Shown here one piece after another: positions 14,410 through 23,045 of a stretch of DNA of 26,706 bases; within the stretch, counting starts at the first letter, position 1; each line of letters opens with the position of its first letter. Origin of the DNA: Thermoplasmata archaeon (GTDB lineage Archaea > Thermoplasmatota > Thermoplasmata > Thermoplasmatales > Thermoplasmataceae). Under the pieces are notes generated by a model. The model saw only the letters and a program-made list of their open reading frames with translations. It had not been told where the DNA came from and did not search any database. The DNA is taken from positions 1-26,706 of the forward strand of contig JAKBRR010000004.1 in the NCBI GenBank assembly GCA_021845325.1, read 5' to 3'. Both the position numbers and the translations under genes were made by a program.

Positions 14410-15232
14410 ATATTTCCTCAGTCTTTGCCGGTTTATTTGTAAAATGAGTTTTTATTGGTGAAAGATTGAGCCGTTTTAAGTTCTCACATGCCCTCATTGC
14501 TTCATCTTCATTGTCAAATACTGCAAATATTGCCGGCCCTTTTCCGCTCTGGCCACATATGAGGGGATGAGTTTTTTCAATTGATTCCATGGTGTAACTA
14601 TCCCTCCCCAAAATATCCATGAATATTTCACCGTTGGCTTTCATTGCTTCAAGGAATTTTCCTTTAACTACCATTTCCTCAACATCATTAAATTCCACCA
14701 TATATTTAGAAAAGTCTGTCTTGCCGATGTCAAAAGAACTTCTTTCATGATTCCCTGGAATTATTATCACGACTTTTTCCTCTACAAGAGATCTCTTTAA
14801 GAGAATTTTTTCATTGTTATCGGTATAGCATAAACCACCAAAAATACATGTGCAGTTATCATCAAAGGCTCCTGTGAAGGATATTTTCAAAAGTTTTGAA
14901 ATATGAGCGGATTCGACTGCAATTTGCTGTTCTGATTGAAATATCTTAAAGATTTTATTCAGAGAAAGGAGAACTCCGGAGACCATTGCGCTGCTGCTTT
15001 TTAAACCCATGCCCTGGGGTATCATTGAAACTATTTCGATCTGTGGGGGAGTTGAAATATTATACCTTTCCTGAATTATGGAAATCAACTCTTTGAATCT
15101 ATAATTAGATTCGCCAGATTCCCTCATTGTAATTTTCATGGGTAGGTCTATTGCAACAGAGGCACCATGCCCATTTGCGAATGCACTTAGCACAGATAAT
15201 CCCCCATTAATTATAGTTACGACTGTTTTCAT
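14399..15232 (-). CDS. aroK: Archaeal shikimate kinase, GHMP superfamily
   Basis: Phosphorylates shikimate at O3 with ATP. This is the archaeal, non-homologous form: a GHMP kinase (homoserine/mevalonate kinase fold), not the P-loop AroK of bacteria. The ATP-binding motif is 'PQGMGLKSSSAMVSG' (from residue 72), and the C-terminal glycine-rich motif is 'CGQSGKGPAIFAVF'. 'FTGAFDDNCTCIFGG' is the segment that usually carries the GHMP catalytic region. Length 277 is normal for the family. It overlaps aroE by 4 bases (ATGA) and aroA by 11 bases. Its place between the dehydrogenase and EPSP synthase genes supports the shikimate specificity. Confidence 0.92.
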   Translation of the reverse strand: MKTVVTIINGGLSVLSAFANGHGASVAIDLPMKITMRESGESNYRFKELISIIQERYNISTPPQIEIVSMIPQGMGLKSSSAMVSGVLLSLNKIFKIFQSEQQIAVESAHISKLLKISFTGAFDDNCTCIFGGLCYTDNNEKILLKRSLVEEKVVIIIPGNHERSSFDIGKTDFSKYMVEFNDVEEMVVKGKFLEAMKANGEIFMDILGRDSYTMESIEKTHPLICGQSGKGPAIFAVFDNEDEAMRACENLKRLNLSPIKTHFTNKPAKTEEIYEG

Positions 15233-16050
15233 TTTTTGCCGCTTCCTTCAAGATTTCTCCTTACCATGTTAAATATTTCAATATTCGGATAACTTCCGTG
15301 GAACAGATTGTAAGATTCGTATGCCTGCTGGAAGAACATTTCTCTCCCGTTAATGCATAATGCCTTTGCCTTAGCAGCGATCCTTAGAAACGATGTATCG
15401 GTATTTGCATAAATCAGATCGATCGCCACAGCGTCTCTGGAAAAGTTAGTGTCTTTCACTGGAGATGTATCATTCTCGTTCATACCCAGAGGTGTACAAT
15501 TTATAATGATATCATATTGATTTTCCGTTGAATATCCAACTATTTCTGTTCCTTCCATGTATTCAAATCCCTGAAATTTTGATTTTGCCTTCGCTGGATC
15601 CCTGGATAGAACTGTTATTGAATGTGTATCAAAATCTGAAATCAATGTATATAATATTGTTCGAAACACTCCGCCTGTGCCTGCAATGCATACCTTTTTT
15701 TCATGGAAATCGACCGCATTCAATTCAACGGTTCTTTTAAATCCGGCATAATCTGTGTTATGGGCCATAAGGGTTCCGGATTCGTTACTGATTGCATTTG
15801 CGCTGCCCAGCCTCCAGACAAGTGGATCTCTCTGCGATATATACCTTAAGATGATTTCCTTATAGGGTGAGGTTACGTTAAAGCCCGCCATAGATGATGA
15901 TGCAAATTCAATAAAATTGTCAATTGAAGTCAAATTGAGATCAATAGCAGCATAGAAACACTTCATCTTGCTTTGAGCATATAAGCTGTTGAAGAGGGTT
16001 TGACTCCACGAATTCCTTACCGGTGAACCTATGAGACCTGTGATTTTCAT
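15229..16050 (-). CDS. aroE: Shikimate dehydrogenase
   Basis: NADP-dependent reduction of 3-dehydroshikimate to shikimate. 'SPVRNSWSQTLFN' at the N-terminus holds the serine pair that binds shikimate. 'GFNVTSPYKE' (57-65) carries the catalytic Lys64, and 'NTDYAGF' (98-104) carries the paired Asp100. The nucleotide-binding loop is 'GTGGVFRTIL', followed by 'VLSRDPAKA', whose arginine position favours NADP. 'NCTPLGM' and 'EMFFQQAYESYNLF' are standard C-terminal motifs. Length 273 is normal. It begins 14 bases after aroB and its end overlaps aroK by 4 bases. Confidence 0.95.
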   Translation of the reverse strand: MKITGLIGSPVRNSWSQTLFNSLYAQSKMKCFYAAIDLNLTSIDNFIEFASSSMAGFNVTSPYKEIILRYISQRDPLVWRLGSANAISNESGTLMAHNTDYAGFKRTVELNAVDFHEKKVCIAGTGGVFRTILYTLISDFDTHSITVLSRDPAKAKSKFQGFEYMEGTEIVGYSTENQYDIIINCTPLGMNENDTSPVKDTNFSRDAVAIDLIYANTDTSFLRIAAKAKALCINGREMFFQQAYESYNLFHGSYPNIEIFNMVRRNLEGSGKK

Positions 16051-16064
16051 TTATCCGCGCTCCT

Positions 16065-17153
16065 TTACCGATTTCTTGAGAACTCATCCAAGGCTTCCCG
16101 AATGATTTCCATGGGCACAGCATTTAAAGACATTTCACCCAATTTAACTGGTATAGAGATATAGATCTTACCGTCACGGGCTTTCTTGTCATTCCTTATG
16201 ATATTTAACATATTTTCTATGCTGTATTGAGCTGTGTTAACGGGTTTAATTGAAAATTTGTTCATGAATTCTTTGATAATTGAATAAAAGTCATCCTCTG
16301 CTATACCCATCTTTTTTGATATCATGGATTCAACAAGCATACCTGTAACTATGGCTCTTCCGTGACTAACAGCAGATTTTGAAATACTTTCCAGCGCGTG
16401 ACCAACTGTATGACCGAAGTTAAGTTTAGCCCTTATTCCGTTCTGATCGTAAAAATCTCTTGATACAATATCGTGTTTGATCCTGATGCTCTTTGAAATT
16501 AATCTGGTTAGCTGACTATTATTCTTTATGTCATGCAAATCACTAAACTGCGAAATTACTGAAAATATATCTGTCTTTTCAATTATGGCATATTTTATTA
16601 TTTCCCCGAGACCGTCCTTCAAATATGAATCTTCAGAAGCCGTAAGGAAATGTGTATCAGCCAATACAACTGATGGTTCATAAAAAGTACCGATGACGTT
16701 TTTGACGCCTCCATAATTGATTCCATTCTTCCCCCCTATGGAACTGTCGACCTGAGAGAGGAGTGTTGTCGGTATTGCCATTAATTTCATTCCCCTCTTA
16801 TATGTAGCTGCTACAAAGCCTGTCATATCTCCGACCGTTCCACCTCCCACATATCCTATCAGGGAATTTTTCTCGATCTGGTTTTCAAGCATTACGCTCA
16901 TAATTTTTTGATAACTCTTGATATTTTTAAGATTCTCTCCATCAGAAACGGTGAATTTAATACTCCCTTCGCCTATTTTTCCAAAATCTGGAAGATATCC
17001 CTGGAATTTTTCATCCACATTTTTACTTACGATAAATATTGCTTTTTGATTATCATTGCAGTAATCCCATATATGCTTGAGGATTTTTTCACCAATGATA
17101 TAAGTTGTCTCGAATTCCCCTCTTTTTAGTATAAATCGTTCTGCCTCGGTCAT
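16065..17153 (-). CDS. aroB: 3-dehydroquinate synthase (classical AroB)
   Basis: Converts DAHP to 3-dehydroquinate using NAD and a divalent metal. All classical AroB signatures are present: 'GGGTVGDMTGFVAATYKRG' (103-121), 'IPTTLLSQVDSSIGGKNGI' (127-145), 'KNVIGTFYEP', 'GLGEIIKYA' and 'LNFGHTVGHALE'. Glu184, His248 and His264 are the expected zinc ligands. Length 362 is normal. Many archaea instead make dehydroquinate from aspartate semialdehyde with a non-homologous enzyme, so classical AroB shows a DAHP-based route here, as in Thermoplasmatales. The DAHP synthase, dehydroquinate dehydratase and chorismate synthase genes are not in this window. First gene of the aro operon, with a TATA-like box upstream. 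Confidence 0.96.
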   Translation of the reverse strand: MTEAERFILKRGEFETTYIIGEKILKHIWDYCNDNQKAIFIVSKNVDEKFQGYLPDFGKIGEGSIKFTVSDGENLKNIKSYQKIMSVMLENQIEKNSLIGYVGGGTVGDMTGFVAATYKRGMKLMAIPTTLLSQVDSSIGGKNGINYGGVKNVIGTFYEPSVVLADTHFLTASEDSYLKDGLGEIIKYAIIEKTDIFSVISQFSDLHDIKNNSQLTRLISKSIRIKHDIVSRDFYDQNGIRAKLNFGHTVGHALESISKSAVSHGRAIVTGMLVESMISKKMGIAEDDFYSIIKEFMNKFSIKPVNTAQYSIENMLNIIRNDKKARDGKIYISIPVKLGEMSLNAVPMEIIREALDEFSRNR

Positions 17154-17180
17154 TTTCTAAACAACAAATGCTTATCCCAT

Positions 17181-17190
17181 AATATATTTA
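17181..17190 (-). promoter_or_regulatory. TATA-like promoter of the aro operon
   Basis: Minus strand reads taaatatatt, centred about 32 bases before the aroB ATG, giving a predicted leader of only about 7 bases. It is the single promoter-like element ahead of the four-gene operon. Confidence 0.55.
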
Positions 17191-17263
17191 GCCTTTTCAA
17201 AAGTTGCCATATAATTGAAATTAACATTACAAAACCCAATGGTCGCTGCTCAAAACTAAAAAT

Positions 17264-17271
17264 GTTTTTAG
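17264..17271 (+). promoter_or_regulatory. Weak TATA-like element of argS
   Basis: gttttta-type A/T block centred about 26 bases before the argS ATG at 17294. Weaker than the other promoters here. It shares the 140-base divergent gap with the aro operon promoter. Confidence 0.35.
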
Positions 17272-17293
17272 TCATAGCGATGATTATGGCCAT

Positions 17294-18940
17294 ATGCTGA
17301 TGTACCAAAGCATCAATGAAAAATTAGCTTCGACAATCCGGAGGTTTATTCCTGACTTTAAAGAAGAGGACCTGAGCTTCGATAGAACCGGTCACTGTGA
17401 TTTGACAGTACGTACGTTCAGATACAAAGTTGAAAACATGGAGTCCTTGAAATCAGCAGTTCTTGAAGAAAGTTTCGTAACCAACGCTGTGGTCGAGGGA
17501 AAATACCTCAATTTGACAATTGACTCAAACTATCTCTTATCACTCATGCACTCTTCTATTTCCACTACAGGCCAATATCCAGATGTTTTTCAGGATCCGG
17601 AAAGGGTAAGCGTGGAGCATACCAGCATAAATCCAACCGGGCCCATACATGTGGGACGTGTAAGAAATTCCATAATTGGAGATTCAATTTCCAGACTTCT
17701 GAAGAGATTCGGATACCGCGTAACAACACAGTATTTCGTTAACGATTCAGGTAAACAGATGATGTCTCTATACCTTGCTTACGATAAATACAATTCAGAC
17801 AAACAACCGACTCCAGAATTGCTCCTGGAAGGTTATAGGAGAATTTACAGAGAAATGGAAGGTACAGGTTCCGAGGCAGAAGTAGAAGAAATGATCAAAA
17901 AATATGAGGAGGGGGACCCGGCACTAATAAATAAGGTACGCAAAATAGCCGGGGTTATGCTGGATGATATTAAGGGCGACCTGAGGACAATAGGAATCAA
18001 GATCGATGACTTTACCTGGGAATCAGATTTTATAGTGTCAGGAGAAGTTAAAACGCTCATATCTTCCCTGTCGGATTCCATTAAAACAGACGGTGAAGCA
18101 AAGTATTTAGAAATGAAGGATGGAAGAAAGGTTTTTTTGACCAGAAGCGACGGGAGCAGTCTATACCTTGCCAGAGATATAGCTTATCATATGTACAAGC
18201 TTTCACAGAGCGACTGGCTAATTACTGTTCTTGGAGAAGATCATTCTGAACACGGGAAAACCCTTACCGAGATCTTAACAACCTATTTTGATCTCGTTAA
18301 GAGGCTTGATTTTGTATTCAATGCCTTTGTAAGCCTTGAAACTGGAAGCATGTCTACAAGAAAAGGAAACGCGATTACCCTCAAGGAACTGATTGAAAAG
18401 ACCTGTGAGAGAAGTAAGGAGATAATTACGGAGAAGCGGGGGGGAAAAACCTCAAATGATGAAATAGCCATGAAAATAGCAATTTCAGCTATTAGATTTA
18501 ATATTCTCAAGGTAAGTGCATCCAAGGCTATGGTTTTCAGGTGGGAGGATGCTCTGGATTTCAATGGTGATAGCGCGCCTTTTATAATGTATTCATACGT
18601 CAGGGCTTTAAATATAATTAAAAAAAGTGTAGTAAGCTCAGACATTGAAAATTCAACCCTGTCAAATAGGGAGCTGGAAAAAGAAGAGAGAGCTCTCGTT
18701 CTAAATATGTATGCCTATCCATTAATCCTGTCAGAGGCAGTAAAAAATCTGAAACCGGAAGCATTGGCAAATTACGCCTTTATGCTATCTAAAAGCTTCA
18801 ATGACTTCTATGAAAAGTGCAAGGTTATTGATCAGGAACAGGAAGTTACCATAAGAAGATTGATTACTGTAACCGTTTATAAATCAATAATAGAAGATAT
18901 ATCGTCAATCATCGGAATTCAATTAGTAAAAGAAATGTGA
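17294..18940 (+). CDS. argS: Arginyl-tRNA synthetase
   Basis: Class I synthetase charging tRNA(Arg). An N-terminal additional domain (about 1-105) is followed by the catalytic core with 'SINPTGPIHVGRVRNS' (HVGR at 119-122, the HIGH motif). 'YFVNDSGKQM' is typical of ArgRS. 'MSTRKGNAITL' stands where other class I enzymes have KMSKS, and most ArgRS lack a canonical one. The C-terminal anticodon-binding helical domain begins near 'ALDFNGDSAPFIMYSYVRA'. Length 548 is normal for archaea. ATG at 17294 is used; ATG at 17300 is 2 codons downstream, and the ATG at 17280 hits a stop after 6 codons. Monocistronic, convergent with the surface protein gene. Confidence 0.96.
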   Translation: MLMYQSINEKLASTIRRFIPDFKEEDLSFDRTGHCDLTVRTFRYKVENMESLKSAVLEESFVTNAVVEGKYLNLTIDSNYLLSLMHSSISTTGQYPDVFQDPERVSVEHTSINPTGPIHVGRVRNSIIGDSISRLLKRFGYRVTTQYFVNDSGKQMMSLYLAYDKYNSDKQPTPELLLEGYRRIYREMEGTGSEAEVEEMIKKYEEGDPALINKVRKIAGVMLDDIKGDLRTIGIKIDDFTWESDFIVSGEVKTLISSLSDSIKTDGEAKYLEMKDGRKVFLTRSDGSSLYLARDIAYHMYKLSQSDWLITVLGEDHSEHGKTLTEILTTYFDLVKRLDFVFNAFVSLETGSMSTRKGNAITLKELIEKTCERSKEIITEKRGGKTSNDEIAMKIAISAIRFNILKVSASKAMVFRWEDALDFNGDSAPFIMYSYVRALNIIKKSVVSSDIENSTLSNRELEKEERALVLNMYAYPLILSEAVKNLKPEALANYAFMLSKSFNDFYEKCKVIDQEQEVTIRRLITVTVYKSIIEDISSIIGIQLVKEM

Positions 18941-18942
18941 TC

Positions 18943-18968
18943 AAAAATTTAAAAAATTTTAAAAAAAA
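18943..18968 (-). terminator. Oligo-T terminator of the surface protein gene
   Basis: On the minus strand, T8, T6 and T5 runs follow one another from 11 bases after the stop codon of the surface protein gene. Such T-runs are the usual archaeal intrinsic terminators. The same tract lies just past the argS stop on the other strand, where only short T4 runs occur. Confidence 0.6.
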
Positions 18969-18978
18969 GGAGAATAAG

Positions 18979-21975
18979 TTACTTCTTATTCTGATCTTTC
19001 TTTACATCTTCCTTTTTTGGTGTTGCAGGGTTAGCTGGCTTTGCAGGGGTTATGGCTGTCGTCTTGTCTCCTTTCTTTGTCATTGGGAATTTTCCTGCGC
19101 TAACTCTGTAATAGATCAGACCTATTACAACTATAATAGCTATTACTGATCCTATAATTATTGGAACGTTGTATGGGGAAGATGCAACATTTACGGTTGT
19201 GGAATATTCTCCAATGTTCGAAACGAACCCAGGCTGATTGGGTGCACTTACATTAGCAACGAGACTTACAGTTCCAGCAGTTGAAGGAGTCCATGTCACA
19301 GAAACGTTATCAGTTCCGTTTACAGCCAGAGCCTGGTTTGTAAATGCCTGATTTACAACAACTGAGCCCGAAGCAATGAGATATACTGTAAAGTTGTTTG
19401 CAGCCTGTGTTCCTATATTTTTGATATTTATATGAATTGTCTTGCTTATTCCAGCCTGGAAGCTTCCCGTGTAGTATATGTTCTGCACAACAAGGCGAGC
19501 GGATTGCACTACCATATGCACCGTTTGATTTTTGTAGGCACTCACGTTTGACGGATTTGTTATTTTAAGTGACACTATAACGCTTGAGAGATTCAAAAAT
19601 TTCACTGCAAGCCATGAACCGCTTACGTTTCCTCCTACTATCATATAAGTGCTTGAGGATTGCTTATCTGCAGTACTGTTGATATTCATAAATTCCCAGT
19701 GATATTTCCATTGGGATGAGAATGAAGCATTTGTTATAGAGCCGTAATACTGATCAGAAGAATAGTTGGCAGATAGTATGGTAACATTTGAAGCAACTGG
19801 CGCTGTTATATTTTTTCCTGTAGAGTTCATTATTGTAATTACCGGTGTTGGAGCGGTTGTATCGTTTACAAAGACCTTCAGAGCCAAATTCAGTGAGGTC
19901 AAGGCAACGGATGTTACGTTTATTGAAACGTTCTGCCTCATTATCTGACCGTTTACAGGTATGGTTGGCTTTGAGAAAGAATAACTTGCAGTGTTACCCT
20001 GTGTCTTGTAGCTGTTAGCAAAAGTCCAGTTAAAAACTAGAGGAACCTTATATACCGTACCATTGACCATTACTGGAAGAGAAGAATTGTCTGATGTGAA
20101 TGATATCTGACTGGATTGAGGAACTGAAAAGTAATACGTCAGATTTGAAGGTAAGGAAGTTTTATTAATTAACTTATGAACAGTTATGCCCTTCTGGTTT
20201 ACGTATGAATAGGTGAAATTAACTACCGGTGAGTTTGTTGAACCCATGGCATATACTATGAATTTAGTAGTATTGTAAAAGCCGGATGAGCTTGTTCCAT
20301 TTATTTGAATTGTATGACTACCAGCTGTTAAGTTAATTGTTACTGCACTTGAGTGATATAATTTACTACTTACATTCCATGTAAATGATGTTCCTGGGGA
20401 GTTATAATCATATTTCTGGTTCACCGGATTGTAGAAAGCATTTGACAAATTCATTGTGAAATTTGTGTTTGCAGGCACTACAAATATGGTATTCTTTTGA
20501 GTGCTATTCAAAGTGTAAGATTGAGATACCATTTTACTCCATGAAAAACTCATTTGAGAGTTTATGAAAATAGGTTTCTTCACCGTCGAAAAGCCCATAC
20601 TAACCCATTGTGGCGATGAGATTGGATAAATCTGGAAAGGATTGCCAAATGTTGTTGAAACAGGAGCACTGGAAAGGGAATATGAACTGTTTATATATTT
20701 TATGGCGTAGGAATACTGGAACTTACCTGATATGACTGATGTACCAAGATCGTATAACTTCAGGTTCATATTCTTATAATCGGTGTAATTCATTCCATCA
20801 TTTACATATGTTGCAGTTACATTGTCAAAAACGCTGTTGGTCTTAATGACTGGGGCTGCATAAGTTGCCTTTGACAAGTTGTAGAAGTTCCCGTCAACGA
20901 GGAAAGAATATTGAGTGTTATTCTGGATTTCACCATTTACATAGTTCATTATTTCGTTCTTGAATATGCTACCGTCCATCATTTCCTGATAATAAATAGA
21001 ACCCACAGATGAATTCTGAGCAAAAGGCAAAGCAGTGTTGTTGTTTATTTGAAGCGAAATATTCATTGTTACTGTTCTCAGATCGCTGGACAGGGAATAA
21101 TTAACAAAAATGTTTGAACTGGCAGGAGATAACGTTACAGTTTGTAACCCTTTACCAGCTGTATTTTGTACAACTGCCGGTGCATACCCTGCTGCATATA
21201 TAATCAGCACTATATCTGACCAGCTCTGGTTCGTTATGATCCTGTAAGAACCCGAAGTGAAGTTTTGTGTTGAATATTCATCTGTCGCCTTGTTGAACAA
21301 AACGGCAGTGAAGGAATTGATTGTTGTATTCGTGCTTGTCTCAACATTTCCAAATGCAACCTGGGAACTGGAGAGAGAAACATTTATTGAATTTATAATA
21401 TTATTCTCCAGGAGACTAAACTGCGTACCAAGATAATCGACATTTACATAGAATTTCCCGTGTGGAAGATAGGCTGTAAAATCTGCATTTTCTGTGATGT
21501 TATAAAACGTATATCCTGTCATTGTGGAGAACGATAAGGCTGCACTTTCACCTGACACCAGGCCGGTCAAGCTCACGTTTGTAAGATAGGTTTGAGCTAC
21601 TGGAACAAAAATGTTCAAGCTAGTTGCTGAAGAGCTACTTACCGTAAATTGTTCCTGATATCCGTCAGATATTACCTTTCCTGTTCCGGGTATAGTCACA
21701 TAACTGGGCTGTACGTTTAAAGTATAATTACCATATGTAAGCATATTGCTATATGAACCGGAAGTGCTTGATGTAGTAAATTCACCACCAATCAAGGATA
21801 TCGTAGATTGCACTCCACTAAGCGGGGCAATTTGATTTCCATTCAGGTCATATGTAAAAGCAAATGACACGTTCTTCGCCGGGGCACTATACGCACTAGA
21901 ATTTGTACTTACTCCAAGTAGGCCTATTATTAGAATTAAGACCATTACTGAGGTGATGGTATGTTTCATGTTCAA
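18979..21975 (-). CDS. Large secreted, membrane-anchored surface glycoprotein with CARDB-like domain
   Basis: 998 residues. It has an N-terminal signal sequence ('MKHTITSVMVLILIIGLLGV', probably cleaved near 'SSAYSA') and a very long extracellular part rich in Ser, Thr, Asn and Val. By eye there are about 45 N-x-S/T sequons, predicting dense N-glycosylation. A CARDB-type adhesion/beta-sandwich domain lies at about 835-930 ('SKTIHINIKNIGTQAANNFT'). One TM helix follows ('VPIIIGSVIAIIVVIGLIYY') and then a short Lys/Pro-rich cytoplasmic tail. There are no Cys residues in the ectodomain that I noticed and no enzymatic motif. A role as an envelope or cell-surface protein in a wall-poor archaeon is an inference. 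The start is a TTG at 21975 with gagg 9 bases upstream; ATG at 21969 is equally possible. Confidence 0.82.
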   Translation of the reverse strand: MNMKHTITSVMVLILIIGLLGVSTNSSAYSAPAKNVSFAFTYDLNGNQIAPLSGVQSTISLIGGEFTTSSTSGSYSNMLTYGNYTLNVQPSYVTIPGTGKVISDGYQEQFTVSSSSATSLNIFVPVAQTYLTNVSLTGLVSGESAALSFSTMTGYTFYNITENADFTAYLPHGKFYVNVDYLGTQFSLLENNIINSINVSLSSSQVAFGNVETSTNTTINSFTAVLFNKATDEYSTQNFTSGSYRIITNQSWSDIVLIIYAAGYAPAVVQNTAGKGLQTVTLSPASSNIFVNYSLSSDLRTVTMNISLQINNNTALPFAQNSSVGSIYYQEMMDGSIFKNEIMNYVNGEIQNNTQYSFLVDGNFYNLSKATYAAPVIKTNSVFDNVTATYVNDGMNYTDYKNMNLKLYDLGTSVISGKFQYSYAIKYINSSYSLSSAPVSTTFGNPFQIYPISSPQWVSMGFSTVKKPIFINSQMSFSWSKMVSQSYTLNSTQKNTIFVVPANTNFTMNLSNAFYNPVNQKYDYNSPGTSFTWNVSSKLYHSSAVTINLTAGSHTIQINGTSSSGFYNTTKFIVYAMGSTNSPVVNFTYSYVNQKGITVHKLINKTSLPSNLTYYFSVPQSSQISFTSDNSSLPVMVNGTVYKVPLVFNWTFANSYKTQGNTASYSFSKPTIPVNGQIMRQNVSINVTSVALTSLNLALKVFVNDTTAPTPVITIMNSTGKNITAPVASNVTILSANYSSDQYYGSITNASFSSQWKYHWEFMNINSTADKQSSSTYMIVGGNVSGSWLAVKFLNLSSVIVSLKITNPSNVSAYKNQTVHMVVQSARLVVQNIYYTGSFQAGISKTIHINIKNIGTQAANNFTVYLIASGSVVVNQAFTNQALAVNGTDNVSVTWTPSTAGTVSLVANVSAPNQPGFVSNIGEYSTTVNVASSPYNVPIIIGSVIAIIVVIGLIYYRVSAGKFPMTKKGDKTTAITPAKPANPATPKKEDVKKDQNKK

Positions 21976-21997
21976 TTGTATCTTCCTCTTTTTTCGC

Positions 21998-22020
21998 TAA
22001 ATAAACGCAGCGATATAAAC
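21998..22020 (-). promoter_or_regulatory. Promoter region of the surface protein gene
   Basis: Two TATA-like blocks on the minus strand: gtttatatcg (22011-22020), which would give a leader of roughly 14 bases containing gagg, and tttattta (about 21999-22006), which would give a leaderless start at the TTG. I cannot choose between them. Confidence 0.4.
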
Positions 22021-22034
22021 ATTGCTTTAAAAAA

Positions 22035-23042
22035 TTATTGTGTATGGCTTATTTTTTTAAATTCATAATAATGGCTTCTCATAACAATTTCATATGGCTT
22101 TAAATCAACCCCGGAAAACAAAAGATATGAATCGGGAATATCTATTCCCATTTTCTCTATGAACATCCTTGGCCTCTTTGTAACCATGTCTATTATGGAT
22201 TCCGGGGGAAGTCTGTTTAGACCTCTTTGATACCTGTAGAGAAATTCCATTTCTCTAAATATATTGGGTTCAGTGTTCATAGCATTATCCGTACCAAGTA
22301 AAATGAGATCTGTTTCTTTGCACATATCGTAATAATCTTTTCTTTCCCCATAAAAAACGTTGGATCTTGGTGTTATAACTATGGGTACTTTCAAATCTGT
22401 TAATTCCTGTATGTCTTCTTTCGTGCAATAAAGGCAATGTATAACCAGATCTGGAGAAATTTCCTTAAGACTTGAAATGTCTTCTCTGTACCTTTCACTA
22501 AAATGAATGCCTGTTATACCTTTTTCATTCTTTGCCGCCTTTGATATGCTGACTCCGAAGTTCAGATCTATGTCAGAAATAGCACTTAGTTCAATGCCAT
22601 TAACTATGTCCTTTATTTTTAAATAATCCCCTGCATCTTTTGGGCTTGATAATACAATTCCATATGGATCACCAGATTTCTCTGCCAAAATGGTATTCAA
22701 TCCCTCACTTCCCGTCTCGCGAAAATCAATAAAAGCGCACGTGCCGGAGTCTCTCATTATCTTTTTTGATTTTGTTATTCCGGTAATGATTTCTTCTTCT
22801 CTGGCACTATTCAGGTGCTTGAGTTTAAAACCTCCCGGACCAACTATCTCTGCCAGTGTTCCAATGGGTTCCTCTCGTATAAAAGAATCCCCAAGATGAG
22901 TATGGGAGTTGATTGGAGCTAAAATGATGGTTCCAGCGTCATCACCCTTGTCAGGTTCCTGCTCCTTGAATTTACCTGTTGATAAATCAATATATCCTCT
23001 TCTTGGATGCCCATCTAAATAAACGGTTCCACCAATGATCAT
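22035..23042 (-). CDS. Metal-dependent amidohydrolase (cytosine deaminase/ATZ-TRZ-like)
   Basis: Amidohydrolase-superfamily TIM-barrel enzyme. A short N-terminal beta-domain (1-40) is followed by 'APINSHTHLGD' with metal ligands His47 and His49, then 'HFSE' (His180, Glu183), His202 in 'VIHC' and Asp252 in 'LLGTDNAM'. The HxH...HxxE...H...D set is that of deaminases and hydrolases such as cytosine deaminase and the AtzA/TrzN group. The substrate is unknown. At 335 residues it is shorter than the usual 400-450, with a compact C-terminus. It starts 3 bases after the rtcB stop and is cotranscribed with it, so an RNA- or nucleotide-related substrate is conceivable but unproven. Confidence 0.8.
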   Translation of the reverse strand: MIIGGTVYLDGHPRRGYIDLSTGKFKEQEPDKGDDAGTIILAPINSHTHLGDSFIREEPIGTLAEIVGPGGFKLKHLNSAREEEIITGITKSKKIMRDSGTCAFIDFRETGSEGLNTILAEKSGDPYGIVLSSPKDAGDYLKIKDIVNGIELSAISDIDLNFGVSISKAAKNEKGITGIHFSERYREDISSLKEISPDLVIHCLYCTKEDIQELTDLKVPIVITPRSNVFYGERKDYYDMCKETDLILLGTDNAMNTEPNIFREMEFLYRYQRGLNRLPPESIIDMVTKRPRMFIEKMGIDIPDSYLLFSGVDLKPYEIVMRSHYYEFKKISHTQ

Positions 23043-23045
23043 TTA

